From positions 6,160,575-6,224,574 of the forward strand of contig NC_045144.1 in the NCBI RefSeq assembly GCF_008831285.2: a DNA stretch of 64,000 nt. The letters run 5' to 3'. How positions within the stretch are numbered: position 1 is the stretch's first letter; every line of letters starts with the position of its first letter. The notes under the pieces are model-generated. The model had not been told where the DNA came from. It was given only the letters and a program-made list of their open reading frames with translations, and ran no database searches. The DNA is from Nymphaea colorata (taxonomy: Eukaryota > Streptophyta > Magnoliopsida > Nymphaeales > Nymphaeaceae). Shown in pieces: positions 25,580 through 36,622 of this stretch. The translations under genes and the position numbers were made by a program.

Positions 25580-28500
25580 TGCCTGGATCTACTTATTTTA
25601 ATGGCTCAAATTATATCCCTTTACTTGATGATTCAAATTATGCTGAATGGAAAGAAAATGTTGTGTTTACGTTGGGGTATATGGATCTGGATATGGCTTT
25701 GAGGCGACCTGAGCCACCACCTCTTACACCAGAAAGTACACATAATGAAATAGTGTATTTTGACAAGTGGGAGCGTTATAACCGACTAAGCTTGTTGCTT
25801 TTGCAATCAAGGGTCGCTAAGAACATACGTGGTGCTATCCCACCTTGTAGATCGGTGAGAGAGTTCTTGGATGCAGTTGAGGCTCAGTTTGTTAGTTCTC
25901 ATAAAGCCAGATCCAGTACCCTATTGTCAAAGTTAATATCTCTGAAATATCAATGAGGGGGTAACATTCGCCAGTATATGTTAGAGATGAGGAACATTGC
26001 TTCTCAATTGAATGACATGAAGTTGACTATTTCTGAATCATTCTTGGTATTCTTTACTTTGACCTCTTTACCAGCTGAATATACTCCTTTCAAGATCAGT
26101 TACAACACACATAATACTGAATGGACATTCAATGAATTGATGTCCAAGTGTGTTGAAGAGGAGGAAAGAATGAAGGGTGAGAAGTTGCAAAGTGCACATA
26201 TGGTTTCTCACTTTGGGGCTGGTAAAGTTGGCATAAAGAAAAGTTCAATGAAAAGGAGTGCCAAGAAGAAGTCAACAGGACAAACTGCTTCTCAAACTGC
26301 GCAGACTAACTTAGCCCCTATAAAGTGTTTCTTTTGCAAGAAAAAGGGGCATAAGAAGTCAGACTGCATCAAGTACAAGAATTGGTTAGAGAAAAAAGGT
26401 AACATGTCATTTGTTTCACTTGAAAGTAATATGTTACATGTTCCTATTAATAGCTGGTGGATTGACTCTGGTGCTACTGTGCATATTGCCAATAATTTAC
26501 AGGACTTTCTGAGCAAAAGGGAACCAACACTACATGAGAGGAGCATTTTCTCAGGAAACAAAATGCGCTCACATGTGAAGGCTGTAGAAGAATGCCAGAT
26601 TAGGCTTGATACTGGCTTTGTTTTGGATCTTCATGATGTTTTCTTTGTTCCATCATATAGTAGAAACTTAATTTCTGTATCAAGACTGGACAAATTTGAT
26701 TTCTGTTTAAAGTTTGAAAACTCAAAGATGTTGATTTATAAAGATCTTGTTGAAATTGGTTCTGCTATTTTGTGTGATAGTTTATACAAGTTGAATGTGA
26801 AGATCCAATCTCCTGAATCGTTGGTTTCTAGTCATAATATAATTGGCAATAAGTGTAGTACCATAAAGGATGATTCATACATGCTATGGCACCGCCGTTT
26901 GGGTCATATCTTTGAAAAGAGAATAAGGAGACTCCTAAATGAAGGGATCTTACGATCTCTTGATTTTACAGATAACGACATATGTGTAGATTGCATAAAG
27001 GCAAAGCAAACTAACATATATAAAGAAGGTGCCGAGCGATGTACTGAAAAGTTAGGACTTATTCACACAGACGTTTGTGGACTTTTCCCTCCTTGTTACA
27101 CAGGCGAAAAGTATTTTGTCACCTTTATAGATGACTATTCTTGGTATTTGTATCTCTACTTAATCTTTGAAAAATCCGATGTGTGTCAAGTTTTCAAAGA
27201 CTATAAGAAAGAAGTAGAGAAACAAACCGGTGAGGTTATCAAGATAGTCAGATCTGATAGAGGTGGTGAATATTATGGTAGGTTCACTGAGATGGGACAA
27301 AGGGAGAGACCATTAGCGCGATTTCTAAAGGAAGAAGGCATTGTGCCTCAATACACTATGCCAGGCAGCGCCTACCAAAATGGTATTGCTGAAAGAAAAA
27401 ATCGTACGCTTAAAGAAATTGTTCGAGCTATGTTAAATTACTCTACTCTCCCTCTAAGTTTGTGGGGTGAAGCTCTCAGAACAGCAGTGCATATCCAGAA
27501 TAGGGTTCCTACTAAGGCTGTTCCCACAACTCCTTACGAGTTATGGACAGGTAGGAAACCTTCTCTTTCTTATATGCACAAATGGGGATGTCCTGCTGAA
27601 GCTAAATTGTATAACCCCTACATAAAAGCCTTTGATCCTAGAACAACCAGTGGTTTCTTTATTGGTTATCCAAAAAGATCGATAGGCTATAGGTTTTATT
27701 GTCCATCTCATACACCACATATTGTGGAAACAGATAAGGCTAAGTTCCTGGAAGATGGCTCATTTGGGTTAGATGCATTACAAAACCTCAATTTTAAGGA
27801 AATACAGGATACTGAAAGTAGACCTGATAAAGAAAATATAAATGTGTATAATTATGTTGTCTCCCACGATGACATGAATGCAAATCATACAGGCAATGCA
27901 TCAGATCCAGATAAATTAAGTGTAGATCATACTTATGAACACGAACAGGATGTGGACATACAAATTGAAAATGATCAATTACCTGTTCGTAGATCTACAA
28001 GGGCCAGGAGATCTGCCATATCATCAGACTATGTGGTATACCTACAAGAGCCTAGTGATTTCATAGATGTTGATGATGATCCTTTCACATTCATTGAAGC
28101 CGTTGAAAGCAAACAATATAGGCACTGGATTAATGCCATGAAAGAAGAGCTTGACTCTATGGCTAAAAACCAGACATGAAGCCTTGTGTCGTTGCCTGAA
28201 GAAGTAAAGCCCGTAGGGTGTAAATGGGTCTATAAGACCAAGAGAGACTGTAAAGGCAACATAGAGAGATACAAGGCAAGATTGGTTGCTAAAGGATTCA
28301 CACAAATGGAGGGCATTGACTATAATGAGACATATTCACCTGTCTCTGCTAAAGAGTCAATAAGGATTGTCCTTGCACTTGTAGCTCATTTTGACTTAGA
28401 GCTACATCAGATGGATGTGAAAACGGCTTTCTTGAATGGTGATTTGGATGAAGAGGTATATATGGATCAACCTCAAGGGTTTTCTGAGAGTGGTAAAGAT

Positions 28501-29649
28501 CATTTGGTTTGCAAACTTAATAAAGCGATTTATGGACTTAAACAGGCCTCACGTCAATGGTACATTAAGTTTTCCGAAGTCATTACGACTTTTGGGTTTA
28601 CAGAAAACATCATTGATCGATGTGTGTATCTTAAGACATGTGGGAGTAAGTTCATAATTTTGACTTTATATGTGGATGACATTTTGCTTACTTCAAATGA
28701 TCTTCAATTGCTAACATAAACCAAACATTTTCTCGCATCTCATTTTGAGATGAAGGACATGGGTGAGGCTTCATTTGTTCTTGGCATTGAGATTAGTCGA
28801 GACATATCTAAATGTGTTTTAAGTCTCTCCCAATCAGCATACATCAATAAAGTTCTTAAAAGATATGAGATGGAGAATTGTTCTCCTACTTCGGCACTCA
28901 TAGCTAAAGGGGATAAATTGAGCCTAAATGATTGTCCAAAGGACGAATTTGAAAAGGCACAAATGATCAACATTCCATATGCATCTGCGATTGGTAGCTT
29001 GCAGTATGCACCGATTTGTATTAGGCCTGACATTTCCTTTGCTGTTGGCATGCTTGGTAGATTTCAGTCTAATCCAGGCATGGCACATTGGAAGGCCGTA
29101 AAGAGAGTCATGCGATACTTGCAAGGGACAAAAGATTACATGTTGACATATCGCAAGGTGGACCATTTAGAAGTGATTGGCTATTCTGATGCCGATCTTG
29201 GAGGATGTACCGATAGTAGAAAGTCTACTACTGGTTTTGTTTTCCTTTTATCGGGAGGTGCCATCTCATGGGGGAGCAAAAAGCAGACTGTGACTGCTGC
29301 TCACACCATGGAAGCAGAATTCATTGCATTATATGAGACTACATCACAGGCAATTTGGATAAAGAACTTCATTTCACAGCTCAAGATAGTGGAATCCATT
29401 GATAGACCACTTAAGGTTCACTTTGATAATGAAGCTGCAGTGTCTTTTTCCAACAACAACAAAAGTACTACTTCTTGTAAGCATATGGAACTTAAGTATT
29501 TTGTTGTTAAGAAAAGGACAGAGAATCAACTAGTGTGTATTCAACACATTGGGACTACAAATATGGTTGCAGATCCTCTTACTAAAGCGCTAGCATCTGG
29601 TATGTTCTTTGAACATGTTAAGAGGATGGGTTTGTGTAGTTCAATGTAA
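25580..29649 (+). pseudogene. Copia-2 gag-pol polyprotein (one frame, three stops)
   Basis: One continuous frame of about 1356 codons carries all copia domains. Gag with the knuckle [14 protein letters not shown] (about 26327). Protease [15 protein letters not shown]-pre-integrase [10 protein letters not shown]. Integrase with HTDVCG, FIDDYSW and an SDRGGEY block. RT YKARLVAKGF to LYVDDILLTSND. RNase H with MEAEFIAL and HFDNEAA, ending in DPLTKAL. Stops are TGA at 25954, TGA at 28177 (at a conserved Trp position) and TAA at 28717. All are single-base changes and no frameshift is seen, so decay is recent. A closely related copy without these stops is likely elsewhere in the genome. Confidence 0.93.
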
Positions 29650-29832
29650 ACACACTATTATGCAAACATTTATAAATGTGATCACATACAGTTTGTTGAT
29701 TCTCATTAAGTTTGTTGTCTATTTATTTTGTATTCTCATTTGTTTGTTGAGAAGCTTTGTAAGACAACAAGGTGGGACCTTGGAATATATTTTAAGGCTA
29801 ATCCATTCATTTTGTTTACCCTTGATATCGAC

Positions 29833-29849
29833 TTGGACTAGTGGGAGAT
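29833..29849 (+). promoter_or_regulatory. Polypurine tract of copia-2
   Basis: GACTAGTGGGAGAT immediately before the 3' LTR is the standard plus-strand primer motif of plant copia elements. Confidence 0.8.
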
Positions 29850-30253
29850 TGTTGGGATTTCCCTATCTGGATAGTCCTGCGTCGATACGGGTCCATATCT
29901 GTTTCGGACCCTTAAGTATAAATACTTGTGTCTTGTGATGGTGTGAGATACATCAAGTTTTTACCGTCTGGGTAATCGGTCCCCTTAACCATACGTAAAT
30001 TGCCTGTCCCCATCACTGGGCTGCTATGGCTGAGGAGAGAAACCCATTGCCGCCGCCGCCGCCGCTACCTCCGCAGGGGAACGACTCTATAGGGACTGTA
30101 GCCGTTCTTCCCACAGCCGCCGACATTCAGTCGGCGGTCGCCTCTACAGGTTCTACTTCCGCCCTACATGAAACCATATGAATCATGAATGTTTATTTTT
30201 CGATTTCTGTATTTTCGTTGTGCGCTATCTAGATTTCTAGTAAAGCTCCAACA
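29850..30253 (+). repeat. 3' LTR of copia-2
   Basis: 404 bp, matching 23385-23792 with about nine substitutions and two small indels. It retains the TATA box and the LTR open frame, with one proline codon fewer and Met changed to Ile. It is followed by TACTG. Confidence 0.97.
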
Positions 30254-30326
30254 TACTGCCCTACTTTTAAAACCCTTGATTAAGCGTTGAACGAAAATAA
30301 AGAACTTGCGTTTACTGTAAAAATGA

Positions 30327-30585
30327 AAGCTAAAGCCTTTCCAAAAGGATTTAATACCAAGCATCACGTATTTAAAAATGGAGAAAAAGTTAATTCCAAG
30401 CCGCTGGTAGTTGTCAACAAAACCAATAAGTTTATTCTAAAAACTTTAATGCGTGAATTTGAATCTTTTGGAATTATAATAAAGAAAGGTCATAAGCTGG
30501 TTAAATGCACGCCAACGACCAAAATGCTTTCCATAAAGTGAAAAACAAAGGCAACTATTAAAAAGGATAAAAAGCAATCATAAAG
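30327..30585 (+). other. AT-rich insert in pseudogene C intron with a small ORF
   Basis: Intron similarity to A' breaks at about 30327 and resumes near 30590. The insert carries most of an 84-codon Lys-rich frame (30287-30541). I recognise no domain, and it has no neighbours suggesting a function. Probably an inserted fragment rather than a gene. Confidence 0.35.
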
Positions 30586-30916
30586 ATATTTAAAAGCCTA
30601 AAATGTATATATCTTTATAACAGAATTTTAAAATACCTTTGTCTAAAAGGGAGAGGATGGAGCCGTAGCGCTTAGCGACATCAGCGATGGAGTGGTGGGG
30701 CATCGCGCCGAGGAACGGAAGGTTGCCGATCAGGATCAGAGGCAGAAGTTGGACCAGGTGGCGGTCGGCTGTTTTGCCTCGTAAGTACGAGATCTCCTCC
30801 ATACGGCAGCAAGAAGCACGATCAGATGGATAGGAGTGGCGATTAAATCACCTATCATGATCGAAAATTGGAAGGGTCAAGGACTCCTGCTTGTTCATAA
30901 TTTTGGTTCAGAAAAC

Positions 30917-30923
30917 CTTTATA
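30917..30923 (-). promoter_or_regulatory. Decayed TATA box of pseudogene C
   Basis: TATAAAG in the same context as the promoters of copies A and B, about 60 bases before the ATG at 30858. Confidence 0.5.
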
Positions 30924-31349
30924 GATTAAGAGGTCTTACCACAAGACACGGAGAACAGGAGTTCCAAGCTAACCCTGAGAACAGACAGGACAGAAATTCA
31001 TCTCCCCAGCCCCGACCCCAACCCCAACCCGAAGCCCTCGACCTCTGCCCCCATCTCCTTCTCCTCCACCTCCGCCTCCATCTCCCCTGCCTTTCTCCTT
31101 TGCCCCCATTTTTTTGTCCCCTACCAGAGCAGGATCTCGGCGATCGCATCGCCTGCAAGAACGTGGCTGTGTCGTCCTCCTCCACTCCGTCGTCTTCGGT
31201 TCCGATCTGTTCTCCCGACCCTCCTCCGCTCCTACGTCTCCCCTTCTTCCCTAGGTTCTGGTCCCCCCCCCTTCATCTTTTCTCTTGCTCTAGGTTCCTT
31301 TCTCGTCTTGCCTCACGTTCTTTCGCCATCGTTTTCTGTTTCTATCGCT

Positions 31350-32245
31350 TTTTAGGGAAGGACAGAGAAATAATCGTCATACTGAAGCTATTGACGCTAG
31401 TTTACAAATTGATGGCGAGATGTTGCGTAACTTCTATGTTTGTGCTGAACTCATCCACATGTACGGTGGTCTGGGCTGCATAGACTCTGCTCGCCAAGTA
31501 TTTGACGAAATGTCTGAAAGAAACGAGGTGGTTTGGTCTTTGATGATTTCCAAATACATCCATAATGGATATGATGGGGAGGCTATGAGTTTGTTTTCTC
31601 GGATGCGATATGAGGAATTCTCTTTTAATTCATTCATCATGGTCAGCCTGATTGGATCTTCAGCTCGCCTTATCGATTTGAGTCTTGGTTCTTGCATCCA
31701 TGGTTGCGTTATAAAAAAGTGGTTTGGCAGGTGATTCTTTCGTAAGGACCTCTTTGGTGGACATGTATGTGAAATGTGGATGTATTAATGGCTCTCATCG
31801 AGCTCTTGGGGAAGTTCTTGAACCTAATATAGCTACATGGAATTCCATTATCTCTGGGTCAGTGAATCGTTGCTTGTTTGGTGATGTTGTGCGATTGTTT
31901 AAGGAAGTCCAATTGTTGGATTTGAGACCTAATTTAGTGACAATGTTGAGTCTGATCTCTGCTTGTGCTGGGCTGGGGTCAGAAAAACTGTGTAGATGCA
32001 TTCATAGCTTTACTGTTAAACTCAGAATTGATGCACACCTTAAAGTAGGTAATGCACTCTTGAAAATGTATTCGAGCATTGGAGCCATTGATGATGCATC
32101 TAAGCTATTCAACATAATGCAGGTGAAAGATGTGATCAGTTGGACCACAATGATCAACATGTATGGTTCTGCTGGTTGTCCTGTTAATGCTCTGCAGTTC
32201 TTCTGGCAGATGAGAAGTGCAAATGTTGAACCCGACATTTTTTTA
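31350..32245 (+). pseudogene. Pentatricopeptide repeat (PPR) protein gene fragment
   Basis: The two frames together give a PLS-type PPR series. Typical repeat sequences include DSARQVFDEMSERNEVVW, GDSFVRTSLVDMYVKCGC, and DVISWTTMINMYGSAGC. Such proteins bind organelle RNA in mitochondria or chloroplasts. The reading frame shifts once at an A-run (31713-31718); removing one A would restore the usual motif order. It stops abruptly at 32245 after EPDIF, where P450 remnant E begins, so the C-terminal half is missing. 30960-31349 is CT-rich and looks like its 5' UTR. It has been inserted or copied between the promoter remnants of C and E. Confidence 0.8.
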
Positions 32246-32264
32246 AGATGTCATTCAAACACGC

Positions 32265-32363
32265 CCTCACGCTTTTCCGCCACCGAAAGTACCAGACCAC
32301 CGCCCATAGGGCAGCAAGGAGCGCGACGAGATGGAGAGGACCGGCGATTAAATTGCCTATCAT
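32265..32363 (-). pseudogene. CYP75B-like remnant E (first codons of exon 1)
   Basis: About 30 codons matching the start of copies A and B, including the membrane anchor, end at the ATG at 32363. The TATA box (32441-32448) and upstream flank follow intact. Everything beyond the anchor is lost at the border with the PPR fragment. Confidence 0.8.
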
Positions 32364-32440
32364 GATCGAAAATCGGAAGGCCCAGGATCTCCAGGCTTGT
32401 GATGGACTGCTGCAGATAGCTGCAAAGTTTGGTCTGGAAA

Positions 32441-32448
32441 CTTTTATA
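32441..32448 (-). promoter_or_regulatory. TATA box of remnant E
   Basis: TATAAAAG, 78 bases before the remnant ATG, preserved although the gene is destroyed. Confidence 0.6.
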
Positions 32449-33867
32449 GATTAAGGTTAGCAGAAATGACGTTTTTTTCTCAATATATTACGAACTTACC
32501 ACCTCAGGATTTCCTTTTGTCTACTTAGACAATGGATTGTCTAGATATACATATATAATGAGAGAGAGAAAGAGGGAGAGAGAGGGGGAATAATTTATTG
32601 CTTATATTAATACTTGTGAATCTTATTCAAGATTGGCCAGAGAGTACAGTAGAGAGAAGGGAAAGGGATATATATAAAATGAATGATAAAGTGTGAAAGC
32701 TAATATAATCAAAATCAAAGATGTTAAGTGTATTATTGAAAACAATTTTAAATATTTTCCTTTCATTTCAGCTAAACAAGCATAACTTGTGACATGTTCT
32801 TTTATTTCCTTTCCTTTTTCATCCAAACAGTCTTTTGTAATAGTTTCTTTTTGTTCATTTCTTTTTCTTTATTTTTCATTCATTTCTTTCCTTTTCCTTT
32901 ACATTTATTAAAATCATTTCATTTCCCTCTATTCAAGCATAGCCTGATAGCATGGGCGGACAATTCTCATGGCACTACTCATTGGGAATGCAGATGGTTG
33001 ATACACAACGCTTTATATTGATATATGTGGCCGCTTCTCATCCGTCTCGAAGTAACCCTAAACCTTGGGGCTGGAGAAAAGAAAGAGAGCTTAGGCCATT
33101 TCCGGGTATCTCTCACTTGCCACAAAGAACACAAAAGAAACAGGCTGATATTCAATGTTCAATGAACCCATTTGGCCCAGGACTAACAAAACTAATAATC
33201 GTTTGTACAAGGCTGTTGATCACACAGTGTATATGAATTGGTTTTACTACTTTAAGTTCCTGCCACTAACTAAGCAACACGTGATAGTTTAATAGTGTAG
33301 GATCGAGAGATTGGTCATAGCTGCACGTCAGTTTGGCTTACCTTCTGCCAACTCTTTGATAAAGAATTCAAATATTCCACAATTAGCATTGGTAATGAAC
33401 AATACACATGCATTATGAATATCTTTTGCTGATGGAAAGAAAAAATTTCCTAAAAGCTATATATATATATATACCGAGAGAGAGAGTAAGTGGTAGATCC
33501 CAGACAATTAGATCAGGGAGAAAAACCAGACCCTTTAAATTTTTATTAAAAATAATTTAAACAAAATAGAAACATCATGATACATTTATAAAAACTATTT
33601 TAATGTAAAACATGCTTTGATTCAAGTCTCTTTTATGAGAAACGTGGATCTTTCTGCCATGAAAATGTTGATGTTATGGGAGCCATTCATTTTTTCACTT
33701 ATTATAAAAACACCAATGAACTCCAAAAAATGACCAACTTAACAAATATTTTGCATCAATTCATTCTTAAGATCATACCGATAAGGTTAGGTTATAAGAA
33801 AAACACTTTAATTATCACATTTACGCCATCTGGGTTTCATCCATGACTTAATGGTGTCTAAACTACG

Positions 33868-33913
<46 letters not shown>

Positions 33914-34567
33914 CATTAACATACATCCTTATAAGCTAATTATATAAATGTTAGTGGTCACTTTCTGTTACCTGCCTAAGAGAAACTTTAATTTTCTGCT
34001 AAAAAAGCTTAAAATAATTGTTCAAAAAAATGTAAGAAAATTAAAACGATCAACTGATGGGGCCATTGTATACGTAATCCATTAATCTCAAAATGATAAC
34101 ACAGGGCAATATGATATCTGCAGCCCTATTAGAAGATTGCAGTAGATTTAAATATTGCAGACTGCTCTTAATATGTGATTCTATCACCGACCCTAATTTC
34201 TAATTGGCCACATTCAAGTGTATTATTGGTTCTGCATGCATAATTTCTCACTATATAAAATTAATTCCGTTATAAATGTGGTCGTACCAAAATAGAAAAA
34301 TAATTTTCTGTCCTTATCTTGAGTTGGTTTGGCCCAAATAAAAATTGTGATTCATTGAACCCAACGAGCTGCACAAGGAGAAGACTGCTCTGGACATGAT
34401 GGTTGGGTAAACAGGACCCTTCCTATGCCACTATTATGGTGATATTACTAAGAATTGCTTTTGACAGCTGCATTTGACATTTATTATAAAATGCCGACCT
34501 CTTTATCTCTATCTAAAGCACTATAATCTCTCTCTCTCTCAGGATTTACACCAGGACACACACATAA

Positions 34568-34601
<34 letters not shown>

Positions 34602-34644
34602 TCCTTCACATTTATCTCGTTATTCTTAGCTTGGAATCAACAGA
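32449..34644. other. 5' flank of remnant E
   Basis: Decayed spacer colinear with 6640-7766 upstream of copy A. It contains (GA)n at 32562-32588, (TA)n at 33461-33473 and about 33872-33911, and (CA)n-(TA)n at 34562-34601. No gene is seen except the small ORF that follows. Confidence 0.5.
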
Positions 34645-34716
34645 ATGGCTAAGTACTTCCTCCTTTTCTTCATTACCTCTCTACCTTGCTATCTGCATCT
34701 GCCACCACTACGGTGA
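34645..34716 (+). pseudogene. Possible start of a secreted-protein gene (broken)
   Basis: ATG followed by MAKYFLLFFITSL, a signal-peptide-like hydrophobic run, with the frame closing after 23 codons. In the next frame the series continues as LLSASATT, which would fit a signal cleavage site, suggesting a one-base loss. A TATAAAATG motif lies about 160 bases upstream, in a flank also kept at 7730-7766. Family unknown. Confidence 0.3.
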
Positions 34717-34735
34717 CTTAATTTGGCCAGCTTCC

Positions 34736-35101
34736 TGTTAGAGTCGAAGCTTGACCCTTACTTTTGCCATTCTAGGGTGTTGTCCTAATCCATGTGTTTG
34801 AAAGGGGTGCTTATCCCTTGTATTTTCTATTATAAGTTGGTAAAACTTCCTATGTGGCTGTGGACGTAGGAGAACTTTGGTCTCCAAACCAGTAGATGTT
34901 TGTGTGTGTTTTCTTCGTTTTCTTCTTCTTCATCTTTTCTTGATATCAATCGGTTATTTTTCTATCTGTAATGGGTGCCCTTTGTTTATATGTAAATTTT
35001 TTTCCAAAATCTTTCATGCTGACTGTAGAAATGAAATAAAATACTTGTACTCGCTTTGGTTTTATTGTGCGGGATTTTGAGAGACGGGACTCAACCTGTC
35101 A
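34736..35101 (+). repeat. LTR-like segment, possible solo or broken LTR
   Basis: Starts TGTTAGAG and ends CCTGTCA. It has an internal GAGAACTTTGGTCTCC stretch like the R/U5 region of plant copia LTRs. No partner, primer site or target duplication was found. Confidence 0.3.
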
Positions 35102-36589
35102 GTACCAGGTTTGACCTTTTCTAGCTCTTTTACCAGGGATAATCAGACTAAGGATTAAACTAAAATGTTCATCCAAAACCTAAGAAAGCAAATGTATCCT
35201 TATAAACAATGAGAAGTTAATCTTGATATCTGTTTATGTTTGGATCATCATAGATCAATGCAAATCGAGATCATATATGTAAAATGATGTATGGAAAACT
35301 AAGTCATGTAGACCTGGAGTTTAGTCTCTACTAGGATTGAGGTGGAGGACATGGACATAGTTGGAAGATTGAATCTGAACCTAAAAATTGAGATCATGAT
35401 TTGAGATATTCTTATTCTAAATTGAAATTGGAGATGTCATGAAGATACAAAATATCATATTGTATTAGGAGATCCAAGACCCAAAGTTTGAAACCCAAAA
35501 TCTGATATCCAAAATCCTTAATCTAAGGTTTATGATCCAAAATTCAAATATCCATGATCTGAAATTTATGATTCAAGACTCTATGTGAAATTTGATTCAA
35601 AATCCAAACTCTAAAATCCAAGATCCAAAATCGAAGATGTGAGATCCATAATCAAAGATCTAAAATCTAATACTTGAGATCCAAAATCCAATACTTGAGA
35701 TCCAAATCTAAGCAGGTAGACTCAGGTTAATGTCATTTTTGAGATCAAGAAAGGGTTTATGATTTGAATCCAATACTTGGAATTGAATTTCAAGAACAAA
35801 ATGGGCTAGGTGTAAGGCCTGTCAAAATCACTGGGTTCAATCTTGCCTACACTGGGTTTGAACATATTTGGGAGGAGTTTGACTGTAAATGTGTTCATTA
35901 GTCAAACCTTGTGATATATGATATATATTTTGTTCATTTCATATGAATGAGTATTTAATGACATTGGACTTGACCTAGGCTAAGAGACTGGGTTTATAAG
36001 CACTAGGCTCTACGACCTGTTTGAGCTAAGTATTAGAGAATTGAGCTGATGCCTACAAAGCCTAGGGCTTTTAAAATCATTTAAAGAAGTTTAATTTTAC
36101 AAATATTTCAAAAAACTATTATTTTAAAATGGTTCTTGATGAGGACCAAACTAGATTCAGGTTTTCATACACATGGGCTGATGCACACATGGTATGTTAC
36201 TAGGCTGACCCAGTCTAGTTTGAGATCATGGGTGCAAGGAGGTTTAGTGCATATTAAAACATAGGTGCAATACATGCATAAAGAATATACAAAAGAAAAC
36301 TACATTCTACATGCATGCTTTAAGTAAAACTAAGTAAACAAAAGTAAAGAATTCAAAAGAAATTGACAAAAACGAGAGGGGCATATCTGACCACTATGCC
36401 TACCCTAACGACATTAAAATAAATTTAGTCCAAAAAATAAACATGTTAAACTACAACATTACTAAAACAACTAAGAAAAATAAACTAAGCTAGATATGGA
36501 GAAGGCAAAAAGGAAACCAAACTAAACTTGCTTAAAAAGTAAAATCTAAACAAAACATGCTTAAAAAGCAAAATATAAAACTAAACATG

Positions 36590-36622
<33 letters not shown>

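Larger units (their letters stand above)
23385..30253 (+). mobile_element. Copia-2, complete Ty1/copia LTR retrotransposon
   Basis: The 6869-bp element has LTRs at 23385-23792 and 29850-30253, both starting TGTTGGGATTTC and ending CTCCAACA, with a 5-bp target duplication and a polypurine tract before the 3' LTR. The order protease, integrase, RT, RNase H makes it Ty1/copia. By eye the LTRs differ by about nine substitutions plus one 3-bp and one 1-bp indel, so the insertion is young. Three in-frame stops (25954, 28177, 28717) make this copy non-autonomous as written. It sits in the intron of P450 pseudogene C on the opposite strand. Confidence 0.97.
21479..30858 (-). pseudogene. CYP75B-like pseudogene C, split by copia-2
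   Basis: Pieces from the 3' end are as follows. Exon 2 remnant is 21479-22215. Intron is 22215-23384 and 30254-30640. The first 70 or so codons of exon 1 are 30650-30858, ending at the ATG. Exon 2 keeps [13 protein letters not shown] but jumps straight to LENLRQLIYGF, so the haem cysteine loop is deleted. It also carries tandem microduplications: 21522/21566, 21786/21844, and three copies of a 25-bp word at 21953, 22012 and 22079. Most of exon 1 is deleted. Repeat R (22560-23190) and copia-2 (23385-30253) lie in the intron. Dead, but its order is fully readable. Confidence 0.85.

Noticed and set aside
33872-33911. (TA)n tract as a functional hairpin or terminator
   Set aside because: Simple microsatellite, one of many in the spacer.
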